DNA of 64,000 nt from Geomobilimonas luticola (GTDB taxonomy: Bacteria; Desulfobacterota; Desulfuromonadia; Geobacterales; Geobacteraceae): NCBI RefSeq assembly GCF_018476905.1, contig NZ_JAHCVK010000001.1, positions 62,001-126,000 on the forward strand, in the 5' to 3' direction. Made by a program: the position numbers and the translations under genes. The notes beneath the pieces are model-generated. The model was given only the letters and a program-made list of their open reading frames with translations. It did not search any database and was not told the DNA's origin. Below, piece by piece: positions 53,814 to 62,614 of the stretch; position 1 is the first letter of the stretch, and each line of letters opens with the position of its first letter.

Positions 53814-55286
53814 TCACCTGGAGTAAGAACTAGGTTTAGGAAAGCCGCCCCGGACAACAACCACGACAATTGAAATTGAGGACTGGCCGGTCTTATGAAC
53901 AAAGACCTCAATATCATTTTCTACGACTCCGACGGGTGCAGATTTCGGTGAGGCTTCGAGTACGGACAACACACCAATTCGCTTCCCCAGCCCGATTGCA
54001 TATGCAGCGGTTTGATCGAAGAATTTAGAGAAGTCCTTCGGAAACAGAACCTTGCTGTTCTCGACTTTCAATTCGATTGGGATGTCCCGAAATGTGAGAT
54101 CTGTGATCCCGCCTGCTGCTTCAGGGTGACCTTGCAAGTGCTCACCAATATCGCTCCGGTTCCGGAGCATCTCAGTGGCTTTGTTTTGGAATTGCGACTC
54201 TGACGTACCAGTCTCGAACAAGCCTCCTTTCAGAGCTTGCGCAGCGATGTTGCCCAACCCACTAAGAACTATCATTGTGTTTGCAACATCATCTGAATGC
54301 AAGCCGGGGAAGGTTCTCAACTTGTTGCGAACACTGAGGAGGTGCCGATCAACATTTGAAAACCCAGTCAAAGGGTTTGAAGCAACATCACTTCCCTCCA
54401 AGAGCAGCCTCCGATGCCCTACGATTGCAACATCACGGCAATTGCTCGTGTCGTCGAACTCCGCCGCGTAAAGAAACTCGTATGGTCTTGAGCCGAATGA
54501 ATGAGCAACCTCCAGAACCGCTCGACCGGTGCCAGTAAATATGAACGGACCTTCCCCCTCGGGTTTTTCGAACCTGAAACTTGGCAACCAGTTCTGCTCG
54601 CGAATGTCGATAGTTACAGGCGTCAACGAAAGGACGCTCGCACTCTTGGGCCAATTCGAAACCCTGACTTCTATTGTAAGGTCGTAAGACGTCCCAGGTT
54701 TAAGGTAGTTCCAGTGCTTGGCCGGCTCTCCATCGATGTCAAACTTCAAGAACGCTACGGTGGTTTCGAGTTTCTCGGCCTCTTCTGAACTTCCGTTAAA
54801 ACCAGAAAAACGAAGTCCTCCAAAACCTCGATAAAGAAGATTGGCAAACAAGAGAAGCGGCAAGGTCCATCGTTTCATCTGATCTTGTATTGCGGTCAAT
54901 TCGTCCAAGCTCTTGAGAGCTTCTACTTGACTCAGAAACGTGTTCAGTCGTTCATCGGCAGCAAAGCTCAAAGACTTGTCAACCTCTGATGCTTTTAGTT
55001 TCGCCGAACTCAAGAACCTTTGAGCATCTGGTTCCGCATTGCGTATGGCATGTTTCCACTCAGCCAAGAGAACAAAGATGGCAATAGCAGTGTGGTACGC
55101 GCGGTACTGATCCTCGACGTCACCTTGGCCGAACTCAGAGATTATTATCTCAAGTTCCAGGCAAGCTTTTTTTAGGCGCTCAAAGTCATCAGGCGAAGGC
55201 TTGAGTGCCCCCGCAAGACTTGCAGCAACCTCAATCCTCGAAGAAAAACCCCGACGGAAAATCTCGAAGTTTGGCTCGTTCCTCAT
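53814..55286 (-). CDS. Putative effector with C-terminal PD-(D/E)XK nuclease signature
   Basis: 490 aa from ATG 55286; GGAG lies 7 bp before it, inside the preceding gene. Helical N-terminus (1-150), a hydrophobic patch (LLLFANLLYRGF), a beta-rich middle (about 175-280), then a C-terminal domain with GGITDLTF, then IELKVE: Asp396, Glu405 and Lys407 fit the D-x8-ExK nuclease core, followed by a QTAAYAIGLGKRIGVLSVLE helix-strand. Substrate unknown. Its 5' end overlaps the repeat-protein gene by 56 bp, so the two are coupled. Restriction-like or abortive effector is an inference. Confidence 0.65.
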   Translation of the reverse strand: MRNEPNFEIFRRGFSSRIEVAASLAGALKPSPDDFERLKKACLELEIIISEFGQGDVEDQYRAYHTAIAIFVLLAEWKHAIRNAEPDAQRFLSSAKLKASEVDKSLSFAADERLNTFLSQVEALKSLDELTAIQDQMKRWTLPLLLFANLLYRGFGGLRFSGFNGSSEEAEKLETTVAFLKFDIDGEPAKHWNYLKPGTSYDLTIEVRVSNWPKSASVLSLTPVTIDIREQNWLPSFRFEKPEGEGPFIFTGTGRAVLEVAHSFGSRPYEFLYAAEFDDTSNCRDVAIVGHRRLLLEGSDVASNPLTGFSNVDRHLLSVRNKLRTFPGLHSDDVANTMIVLSGLGNIAAQALKGGLFETGTSESQFQNKATEMLRNRSDIGEHLQGHPEAAGGITDLTFRDIPIELKVENSKVLFPKDFSKFFDQTAAYAIGLGKRIGVLSVLEASPKSAPVGVVENDIEVFVHKTGQSSISIVVVVVRGGFPKPSSYSR

Positions 55287-57795
55287 TCTCTTTCTCCAGT
55301 TCATTCAGAAGGCTGCTCCATTCTTCGATCAACTCAACAAAATCCTCTCCGTTTTCAATTGCGCGTTCAATCTCGGAGGCCGTCGCGACCAAAGCGGCTT
55401 CAATTCGCCAATGCTCATTTCGGTCCTCTGCTGGGATGCTTGCCATCAACTCCCTGAAACAAGTGTTTGCAGCTGCATGGTTACCTGCCTTGGTCAACGC
55501 GGCAGCATAAAGAAGAGCCTCCACAAAGTCTTCCGGTTTGAATGGTCTGAGTGCTTCGAATGCCTTTCTGATGTCGCCTACACAATATTGAAGCTCATTG
55601 TGTGGGGCACTCAAGATCGCAGACGCGCAATCGTCGATAGAAATTGAGCGCGTATAGTCATCTTGTATTGACTTCAGAGCTACCTTTACGAATCCAGGAA
55701 CGGTCTTAAAGCCGTAGTGCAGCCGATCAACGGCACGGTACAAGGCACTTCCCTCCAAGCAGAACAAGATACCCGAGAGCAGCTCTCCGAGCTTCCCTTT
55801 TCTTTCTTCAGGTGATAGGCAGAGAAACGCAAAAGCATCAATACAGTCGACAACGAAGTCCTCTTGCTTGCTTTCTTGAGAGTAGTAAACAATCAGGTTC
55901 CAGAGCCCGTGCTTGATAACGCTTCGTTTTTCTTCAGGAAATGATCTACGTCTCAAAGAATGGACGGCCGACTTATGAACCATGACATATGGGTCCATAA
56001 GCAAGACGGAAAATGCTTCAAAGAACAGATCGGGAAAGTTTTTCACCAAGTCGTATGGTACATCCTCCCATGCTTGTACAGCGCTGGCACGAACCAATGT
56101 GCTTTCGTCCATAAGTGCACGATACCAATCAGAAAGTACTAGCTTTAGACTCTCGACCCCGGTCAACAATTTTGACACATGAGCGATCATGTTCCCACGC
56201 ATTTGCGTTTGAGCGTCGGGCAATTTCCGATAAAGTTCCAGGAACTGTCCAATTCCTTCTGGTCCCTTGGACTTTGCTCCGACTGCAGCCCATTCGATTA
56301 GCGCACCCTGCAAACTGTTAATGGCGGTGCGTTTGTTACTTCTCTCCATATGATCGAGCACATTGTCAGCCAGTACCAGAGGATGCTTAGCATCTACCTG
56401 ATCATACTTTTCACTAAGAGTAGCAGCAGCGCCAATCAGATCATCAAAATGCTCAACTGCGAGCTGAGCAAACTCGTCCCATGAATGTCTGAAGAACTGT
56501 CCCGCATCATCCATGCTGTCTGGGCGTTCTACAGCAGCCCAAAGCAATCTTCTAAATGCTATCCTTTGTGCCGTTCCTATCTGTACCTTTTCCCGATACC
56601 GGTGATTCAGCACCGAGTCATAGGTTCCATGAGCTTCTTTTCTTCCTGTATCATTGTTGTCAGCGAGGAAAGATTGGATAATTTTGTCCGTTTCCTCAGG
56701 AAAACGTCCTAGGCACTTCGAGGCTGCTTCTCGAAGATAGTAAAGCACGCTGCTATCCCGTCGCTCACCCGGAAGCAGAGTTTTTCTGCGCATCAATTTG
56801 GCGAAGATGCTTCTAGCATGTCTTAAAAGCAGCTCGTCACTATCTGTCGCGAGTATGATCTCAACGGCGGCCCCTATGTTATTGGGGTCCGAATCACTTA
56901 AAAGTTCGTCGACCTCCGCACAAATCTCAACTTGCATTTTCTCAAAGAGGGAGTGGATTGGCGCAGCGTCAAGACTTGTTTGAGTGCTTCCTCCAAAATG
57001 CATTGTGGGAGGCGGCCCTATAGCCATCGACACAAAGCGATGTAGAACCTTTGTTAAGTCGCTTCGAGAAAGCTTTTCCGCATGTGATAGAACCACATCG
57101 ATGGCTGCTGAAGATTTCTCATAATTACTTATCAGCCGCACTCCTACCAAGAGTTTTTCTTCTGGTTCTAACGGTGCCCTAAGCAAAGCCTTCGCGGCAT
57201 GTTTAGAATACGGCAAGTACTCGTTCAACACTGCTGGCAAGAGGTGTTCGATCACTCTTCTGGTAAATGTCTCAGGGGCAAGGTTTGCAAGTTGCTCCAG
57301 ACGCGGATCGTCACTTGCTATGTTTTCCTGATCAAGCTCATCCAACAGATCGAAAACGAAGGTTTCTCCCAGAGAAAGTTCGTATCGAAGTTTTGCCCTT
57401 TCTTGCCGTCTGTCGAACTGCTTCTGCTTTCTCCCCCTTTCTTCTTCTTCGCGCGCGCTCTTTCGCTTTTCGGCAGCTTTTTCCCTTGGGCCAACAAAAT
57501 CCAAAATATTGGGAAATCCAACGGGAACTCGCTCCTTACACCCCTTGCAGTTATTCTGGTAGAAGTCATAAACGGCATCTTCCAGCAACCAACAATACAT
57601 TGAATTTTTCTTGGAAAATTTGCATTGGACGCCCATGTGTCCAATTGGAAGGCCAGTTGCAGCTTCAATCATTCCCCTGCCAGGAGACCTTACGAACTCG
57701 GCGTGGAAACACCAATTGCTAAGCAACTTAGTTGCCTTTAGGTTGCGCTGACCCGCTTCTACTGCGTTCTTGTAGCTGTCTTCAAATTCATCCAT
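55231..57795 (-). CDS. Large alpha-helical (HEAT-like) repeat protein with N-terminal Cys cluster
   Basis: 854 aa. N-terminal region with Cys29, Cys58, Cys68, Cys83 and Cys86 (CKGC) suggesting a zinc or Fe-S site, then a charged coiled coil (about 105-140, EKRKSAREEEERGRKQKQ), then about 650 residues of helical pairs with HEAT/Armadillo character (VRASAVQAWEDVPYDLVKNF, VMVHKSAVHSLRRRSFPEEKR). No ATPase motif. Likely a sensor or scaffold for the nuclease it overlaps (inference). AAGGGTAG precedes the ATG. I do not recognise a named family. Confidence 0.65.
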   Translation of the reverse strand: MDEFEDSYKNAVEAGQRNLKATKLLSNWCFHAEFVRSPGRGMIEAATGLPIGHMGVQCKFSKKNSMYCWLLEDAVYDFYQNNCKGCKERVPVGFPNILDFVGPREKAAEKRKSAREEEERGRKQKQFDRRQERAKLRYELSLGETFVFDLLDELDQENIASDDPRLEQLANLAPETFTRRVIEHLLPAVLNEYLPYSKHAAKALLRAPLEPEEKLLVGVRLISNYEKSSAAIDVVLSHAEKLSRSDLTKVLHRFVSMAIGPPPTMHFGGSTQTSLDAAPIHSLFEKMQVEICAEVDELLSDSDPNNIGAAVEIILATDSDELLLRHARSIFAKLMRRKTLLPGERRDSSVLYYLREAASKCLGRFPEETDKIIQSFLADNNDTGRKEAHGTYDSVLNHRYREKVQIGTAQRIAFRRLLWAAVERPDSMDDAGQFFRHSWDEFAQLAVEHFDDLIGAAATLSEKYDQVDAKHPLVLADNVLDHMERSNKRTAINSLQGALIEWAAVGAKSKGPEGIGQFLELYRKLPDAQTQMRGNMIAHVSKLLTGVESLKLVLSDWYRALMDESTLVRASAVQAWEDVPYDLVKNFPDLFFEAFSVLLMDPYVMVHKSAVHSLRRRSFPEEKRSVIKHGLWNLIVYYSQESKQEDFVVDCIDAFAFLCLSPEERKGKLGELLSGILFCLEGSALYRAVDRLHYGFKTVPGFVKVALKSIQDDYTRSISIDDCASAILSAPHNELQYCVGDIRKAFEALRPFKPEDFVEALLYAAALTKAGNHAAANTCFRELMASIPAEDRNEHWRIEAALVATASEIERAIENGEDFVELIEEWSSLLNELEKENEERAKLRDFPSGFFFED

Positions 57796-57900
57796 TTTGA
57801 CTACCCTTCAAGCGCAATTTCAGGAATACCAGCAAGTAATAGGGGGCAAGGCAGGTGTCAGGGGAAAGACTAGAGAGTCAGGGCTACACAATTCATTGGG

Positions 57901-57937
57901 GAAAACCGGGACAGATCTAATATCTGTCCCGGTTTTC
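57901..57937. repeat. 16-bp perfect hairpin (REP-like) upstream of repeat-protein gene
   Basis: GAAAACCGGGACAGAT (57901-57916) with its exact complement at 57922-57937, loop CTAAT. The ACCGGGACAGAT motif resembles REP-type sequences linked to RAYT transposases in many proteobacteria. It lies between the helicase stop and the repeat-protein start and could also act as a terminator on the minus strand. Confidence 0.6.
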
Positions 57938-58011
57938 CCTTGTGAGCCTAACGCCAGCCATGTCCTGTTAATGACAATTGCTATCCCTTAGGAAGTGGAT
58001 GTCCCTTTAAC

Positions 58012-60711
58012 TCATCCGCTGACCGGCGTAAGGCCACGACGGCTAGCGAGAAGAGCGACGTCCTTTGGGTTGGCGCTGCGGTGGAGGCGCTGTAGAACAC
58101 CCTGCTGTGTCTCGGGCGTCCAGAAGATCCGCAGACGCTCACGTGCCCGAGTTACGGCTGTGTAGAAGATGTTGTGTGTAATGTCCTCTTCATTGGCATC
58201 GGTGATTACGATCTTGACGGAGTCATATTCGAGGCCCTGCGCTTTGTGGATCGACACGGCGTAGGCCACCTGGAATGGCACGGTGGTATTCAGTGAGTCG
58301 TCGTCCTCATCGCTGGTGTCGTACTCGTAGACGGAAAAGCGCACAGTCGAGCCACCCATCCATTCGAGCTCATCACCGACGACGTCGAACTCGCTGAGCG
58401 GTCGATCGAGCTCGACGTCGAACTGGATATGTCCAGGGACGTGCTCGATGCCGACGATTCGACCCTTCAGGTTGTTGTAGATCACCGGTCGGAACCGCTC
58501 GGTCTCGTGGAAGAGGACTGGGTCGCCGATCTTGTACGTGGACTCGCGCCAGGTGGTCGCCGTTCCGGGGTTGCTGCTCTGCAGGAATCGGTTGATGTTG
58601 TTGATGCCATAGAGGCCGTCGTAGTTCAGGCACAGGATAATCTCGTCCTGCCCTTGGGGTTCGAACAGCGTCTTGTCGAGCACGGTCGAGTACCCGTTCC
58701 GCGCCATCATCTCGGCGATGTCGTCTTCAATGGCTCGAACCTTGTTCCAGAAGGCCAAGAGTGATTGGTTCCTGGTTCTGAAGGGCGTCGTCAGCTCGAA
58801 CACTGATGTGCTTGGGATGAATGAGCGAATGATTCCGAACCAGTTGCCGAACTGGATCGACTCGATCTGGTAGACGTCACCGACGAGTACGAGCAGCCTG
58901 AAGGAAGTCTTCTCCAGCACCTGGATCAGGTCTGCGTTGCTCACGGTACTGCACTCGTCGATGATGAGGAGGTCGTAAACCGGATCGGTGGTTCTCCTGT
59001 AGATCTGGCTGCTGATTGTTCGGAAGTCCGAGTTCTGCGCGGTTACCTTACGCTTAAGGTTGTCGACAGCTGGGTTGGTGTGCGCAAGGAAGAGCTTCTC
59101 CTTGTCGTTGAAGTAGTGCGCGATGTGGTTCACCATCGTTGACTTGCCAGTGCCAGCCGCCCCGTAAATCAGAGCGACTCGCGACTGGCTGAACAACTGC
59201 TTGAGCGCATCCTTCTTCGCCGGGTCGTCGATGCCACGAGGTGTTTCATCGAGCCAGCGTTCGACGGCTTGGGTGTAGCCAGCGATCCCGGACAATGCGT
59301 ACTCCTGAAGCTTCTCGACGATGGAGACAGTGTCGTTCTCATACCCGCAGATGAAGACGTGCCCCTTGTCGAGCACGAGCCGGCGCTCCGTATGCTTGTA
59401 GTAGAGCTTGTTGTTGTAAGTGGAAATCAAGCCGTTGACGTCGCCGAATTCCTCAAGGTCGACCACGGGCGTGTAGAGTATTCCGTGACGCTCCACATTG
59501 TTCATCACGCGTCGAGCGAGCAGTTCGTGGTTCCGAGCGGTCGCGTCGAGGCTCTCGACGAGATCCCAGTACCGGGGGTTGTGTGCGGTCAGCGATGTAC
59601 AGAACGGCATGGTGTCAAACGGAATGCAGCCGTACCAAAGCTTCATCCCGGAAAGACGGTCACAGCCGTCCCGGTAGTACTGTGGCTTGAGTATCTGGTT
59701 GTGCATCCGCAGCATGAGATATCGAAGGACGTTTTGACCCGGAGCGCCTGACCTCACGACGCGGCGCGCCTCATCCAGCACGGGGAAGATCTGCGGCTTG
59801 GCGACTCCAGCCGTACCTGCCGCTCTCACCGCCACGTACTTGTTGTCGGACATATCAAGTAGGTCGAGTAAGCTATCCGAGCCCGCTGTCAGGTCGTGCA
59901 TCAGGTAACGATATTCTGTCGAGCTGGTCTGCACGCTCAAGGCGATGCCCAAAAGACGTGCGAAGTTGTTGAACTCGCACGGGCGGATCGAGACCTCCCA
60001 TTTACGAATGATCGTGATCGGCATCGTCTGGCCAAGCACTTCGATCGAGTCCCGCTGGAGCGTTAACATGGCCGCGTACTTGTCAGTTATGTCGATGTTA
60101 GTGAAGGCGATGATGCGGTCGAACTTGCTTACCTTGTTGACGGCGCGGTAGAAGGTGACCTCGTAGTAGATGCGGCCGCCGACGAAGAATGGGCGCGTTT
60201 TGTGGATGTAGTACCGATCCCGAGTGCTGCTGTCCGGCGGAGTTGAACGGACCGCCCCAATTCTTGCGGCAATCTTCTCGTGGTACTCCCTCAGCGACGG
60301 ATCGAGGTCGACCGGGAAGGCTTCGAGGTTCGCCAGCACTACGACCCCACAGTTGTCTTGAAGCAAGCTGCGGATGCGGTGCAGGTACTCGTAGTACTTG
60401 AGCATCAAACGCTCGGAAGCGTCCCCGTCCAGGGTATAGTGGGAAGCACTTTTCTGAATCAGTTTGTGAAACTTGCCGAGGAAGTTAAACCTTGCGTTGC
60501 TCTTGACGAAGGCGAGCGCCGGTTCTACCGCGGCGTAGTTGAATTCGGCATCGGGTGAGCCCATGTGGAGACGGACTGCAACTCCCTCGACTAGGTTCCG
60601 GAGCTGTGAGAGGACGTTCTGCGAGAGCAATGCCCGCTGGTCAGCGAGCAATTCAATATTCCGACAGATCGCCTCGTCAGCGCTCTGGATCTGCTTGCTG
60701 ACCGTAATCAT
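58012..60711 (-). CDS. SF1 (RecD/UvrD-like) helicase with large unknown N-terminal region
   Basis: 899 aa. Residues 1-500 are not recognised. From about 510 the SF1 core: Walker A GAAGTGKST (517-525), AHTNPAVDNLKRK (motif Ia), LLIIDECST (motif II, Asp585-Glu586), LVGDVYQIES (III), FRTRNQS (IV), then SIHKAQGLEYDSVKIV (V) and YTAVTRARERL (VI). No nuclease motif was seen. Visibly more GC-rich than the gene after it, so of different origin. Start ATG 60711 lacks a strong ribosome site. Probably a nucleic-acid-translocating defence or repair protein. Confidence 0.8.
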   Translation of the reverse strand: MITVSKQIQSADEAICRNIELLADQRALLSQNVLSQLRNLVEGVAVRLHMGSPDAEFNYAAVEPALAFVKSNARFNFLGKFHKLIQKSASHYTLDGDASERLMLKYYEYLHRIRSLLQDNCGVVVLANLEAFPVDLDPSLREYHEKIAARIGAVRSTPPDSSTRDRYYIHKTRPFFVGGRIYYEVTFYRAVNKVSKFDRIIAFTNIDITDKYAAMLTLQRDSIEVLGQTMPITIIRKWEVSIRPCEFNNFARLLGIALSVQTSSTEYRYLMHDLTAGSDSLLDLLDMSDNKYVAVRAAGTAGVAKPQIFPVLDEARRVVRSGAPGQNVLRYLMLRMHNQILKPQYYRDGCDRLSGMKLWYGCIPFDTMPFCTSLTAHNPRYWDLVESLDATARNHELLARRVMNNVERHGILYTPVVDLEEFGDVNGLISTYNNKLYYKHTERRLVLDKGHVFICGYENDTVSIVEKLQEYALSGIAGYTQAVERWLDETPRGIDDPAKKDALKQLFSQSRVALIYGAAGTGKSTMVNHIAHYFNDKEKLFLAHTNPAVDNLKRKVTAQNSDFRTISSQIYRRTTDPVYDLLIIDECSTVSNADLIQVLEKTSFRLLVLVGDVYQIESIQFGNWFGIIRSFIPSTSVFELTTPFRTRNQSLLAFWNKVRAIEDDIAEMMARNGYSTVLDKTLFEPQGQDEIILCLNYDGLYGINNINRFLQSSNPGTATTWRESTYKIGDPVLFHETERFRPVIYNNLKGRIVGIEHVPGHIQFDVELDRPLSEFDVVGDELEWMGGSTVRFSVYEYDTSDEDDDSLNTTVPFQVAYAVSIHKAQGLEYDSVKIVITDANEEDITHNIFYTAVTRARERLRIFWTPETQQGVLQRLHRSANPKDVALLASRRGLTPVSG

Positions 60712-60782
60712 TAACTGTCAGGTCTCGCTTGATTAATGAAATTCATGGGTGTCCTTTTCTTGCTCATGGCTAGATTACGAAA

Positions 60783-60822
60783 AGAGATAACGAGTCCAAG
60801 CGAAACCGCAAAGCTTATCTCT
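60783..60822 (-). terminator. Possible terminator of the McrBC operon
   Basis: AGAGATAA and TTATCTCT (60783-60790, 60815-60822) form an 8-bp stem on either strand, followed on the minus strand by TTTT. It lies 9 bp past the stop of the 49-aa microprotein. Confidence 0.45.
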
Positions 60823-60830
60823 CAGATTAA

Positions 60831-60980
60831 CTAAGAGGCATCTTCGTCGTCATCGTTTTCATCACCGTCATCTCCCATCCAAGGAAAGATCCGGCGCGGG
60901 AAGATTTCTTCAGGGAATATCTCCGAAGGAAATGGACTATTATCACATGAACTTGGTTTCTTTTTGGGAGGATCGGTCAT
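60831..60980 (-). CDS. 49-aa acidic microprotein downstream of the McrBC accessory gene
   Basis: A small ORF below usual length cut-offs. ATG at 60980 lies 11 bp after the stop of the 102-aa gene with TAGGGGC as a weak ribosome site; the stop is TAG at 60831-60833. The sequence starts MTDPPKKKPSS, has three repeats of an IFP unit (SEIFPEEIFPRRIFPW), and ends with an Asp/Glu tail (GDDGDENDDDEDAS). Basic head, Ile-Phe-Pro repeats and acidic tail form a non-random design; a DNA mimic or partner-binding role is possible. Same strand and spacing as the operon. Confidence 0.5.
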   Translation of the reverse strand: MTDPPKKKPSSCDNSPFPSEIFPEEIFPRRIFPWMGDDGDENDDDEDAS

Positions 60981-60991
60981 TAAAGAAGCCC

Positions 60992-61300
60992 CTATGCTGG
61001 AGTATAACCATACGATTTGAGCCTTATTCTCGCCTGATTCTTCTCTTCATCCGTGAAGAGTACAGAAAATTCTGGGCTAAGAACAACCGCCTCAACAGAA
61101 ATATCCAGGCGCTTCAATTCCCATAATTTTGTGAACCCATCTGAGGGTTTGCTTGATGCTATCAGCCTTTTTGCAGCCTCAAGTCCACCATGTTCAGTAA
61201 CCATCTTTAAAAAGTAAGTCGGTTTAAAATTGCATTCGTCCCTAGCCCGCTCGAAAACATTAATCATGGCCTTATGGAAAACTCTTTCCAATTCTTCCAT
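60992..61300 (-). CDS. 102-aa McrBC-associated small protein
   Basis: 102 aa, all-helical look: MEELERVFHKAMINVFERA, a Lys/Tyr-containing turn, MVTEHGGLEAAKRLI, LWELKRLDISVEAVVL, then LFTDEEKNQARIRLKSYGY. The pattern is common in bacterial genomes as an unnamed small protein, often near restriction genes (recollection). 18 bp after mcrC, so part of the operon. Function unknown. Confidence 0.75.
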   Translation of the reverse strand: MEELERVFHKAMINVFERARDECNFKPTYFLKMVTEHGGLEAAKRLIASSKPSDGFTKLWELKRLDISVEAVVLSPEFSVLFTDEEKNQARIRLKSYGYTPA

Positions 61301-61318
61301 AACCGTCCCCCAACCTGT

Positions 61319-62614
61319 TTAAGCTACCTTATCGGCTTTCAAAACTTTTCCTATCTCATCACGGAATGCCGGCCCGTCTGTTCTCAGGTCTCGATTCAGC
61401 TTTACAAATTCCACTCTGATCCTGTGGTTGCAGTAGTTTCCTTGGATGACGTAAGACTTTCGCGAAACACCATCAACATAAGGGAACAGGAGGATATTGT
61501 CTGGACATTCGTACCTGTGGGCATAGGCATAGAGCTGATAAATGTCAGCTTGTGATACTCCGTTCTTCGCATCCTCGGCATCGGAGAGCAGGTGCTTCCA
61601 TTTGGTGTCGAGAATCAAGCATGATTTACCAGGCAACGACTCGATAATAAGGTCCGGCTTTAAACGGTATGAACCACAGGAATCACTCTCTCTCTTGAGC
61701 AGCCATTCCCTCCGACCAATAGCTTGGGCATGGATACATTCACGCGATAACCCGAGTTGATCCGCATAGCGATGGATATAGCGAGCGATGAACTCCTCAA
61801 AAAGTTGCTCCATGGGGAAGAGGAGAGAAAATGAGTTTTCTTTTCCCATAGTCCATGTCGGACTCATCCCTTTGAGCACCAGCAGCGAGAAATTTACGAG
61901 CGGCTGGAAACGCTCCGTGTTCCGGTTGTAGTGAACATCGGCAAAGTGGTGTTCGGCGACCTCCAGATCCGTTACCTCGTCAAGCAGGAAAAGGATTTCA
62001 CGCAACTTCTTTTGTGCAGATGCAGCCTTGGAAATGAACAGGAGCCGGCGGCTTGCCGCCTTTAAAATCCTGTTGATCGGGGTATCGGAAATGAAATCAT
62101 CGTACCGGCAATAGAGCCGTTCCCTATGCAGTGCGTTCATCGCGGCATGCTGCCTGAGCAAAAGCTTTCCCTTCAGGCAACGGAGATTTTCCTCCTGGGT
62201 CACGTAGGTGTGGTCGATCCCGCGTTTCAGCTCGGACAACGTACGCGCCGCAAAAAGCACGATAAGCTGTTCGAGAAGTGGCATCTTCTGGGTGCCGATG
62301 GTGGCAAGGTCCCGATCCTCGCCGACGATCTTGCGGGTCATGGAGAGCATGTACAGCAGGTTATGCTGCGCCCGCATCTTCCCGGGTTCGTCAGACTTGT
62401 CAATTTTCGGGAGGATCTCGATACTCCCACCCGGAACTGCAATGACACCGACGTAATTCCGAGCCCGAACAAACCTTCGGTCATACCAGTCAAAAATAGG
62501 CTCTCTCCCCGAACCACACCAGGTCTCGTCAAAACCTTGGATCCGAGAAAGAAGCTTCCTATTCTGCTCCGTGCGTGGGATACGCTCGTATTCGGTGACC
62601 TTGAGATACTGCAT
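61319..62614 (-). CDS. mcrC: McrC-like restriction endonuclease subunit
   Basis: 431 aa. N-terminal domain with the Y..VIAVPGGSIEILPKI pattern of McrC; nuclease core with the PD-(D/E)XK motif as LKPDLIIES then LILDTKWK (Asp, Asp and Lys). Works with the McrB motor to cut modified (usually methylcytosine) DNA. Starts directly after the mcrB stop. Confidence 0.9.
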   Translation of the reverse strand: MQYLKVTEYERIPRTEQNRKLLSRIQGFDETWCGSGREPIFDWYDRRFVRARNYVGVIAVPGGSIEILPKIDKSDEPGKMRAQHNLLYMLSMTRKIVGEDRDLATIGTQKMPLLEQLIVLFAARTLSELKRGIDHTYVTQEENLRCLKGKLLLRQHAAMNALHRERLYCRYDDFISDTPINRILKAASRRLLFISKAASAQKKLREILFLLDEVTDLEVAEHHFADVHYNRNTERFQPLVNFSLLVLKGMSPTWTMGKENSFSLLFPMEQLFEEFIARYIHRYADQLGLSRECIHAQAIGRREWLLKRESDSCGSYRLKPDLIIESLPGKSCLILDTKWKHLLSDAEDAKNGVSQADIYQLYAYAHRYECPDNILLFPYVDGVSRKSYVIQGNYCNHRIRVEFVKLNRDLRTDGPAFRDEIGKVLKADKVA

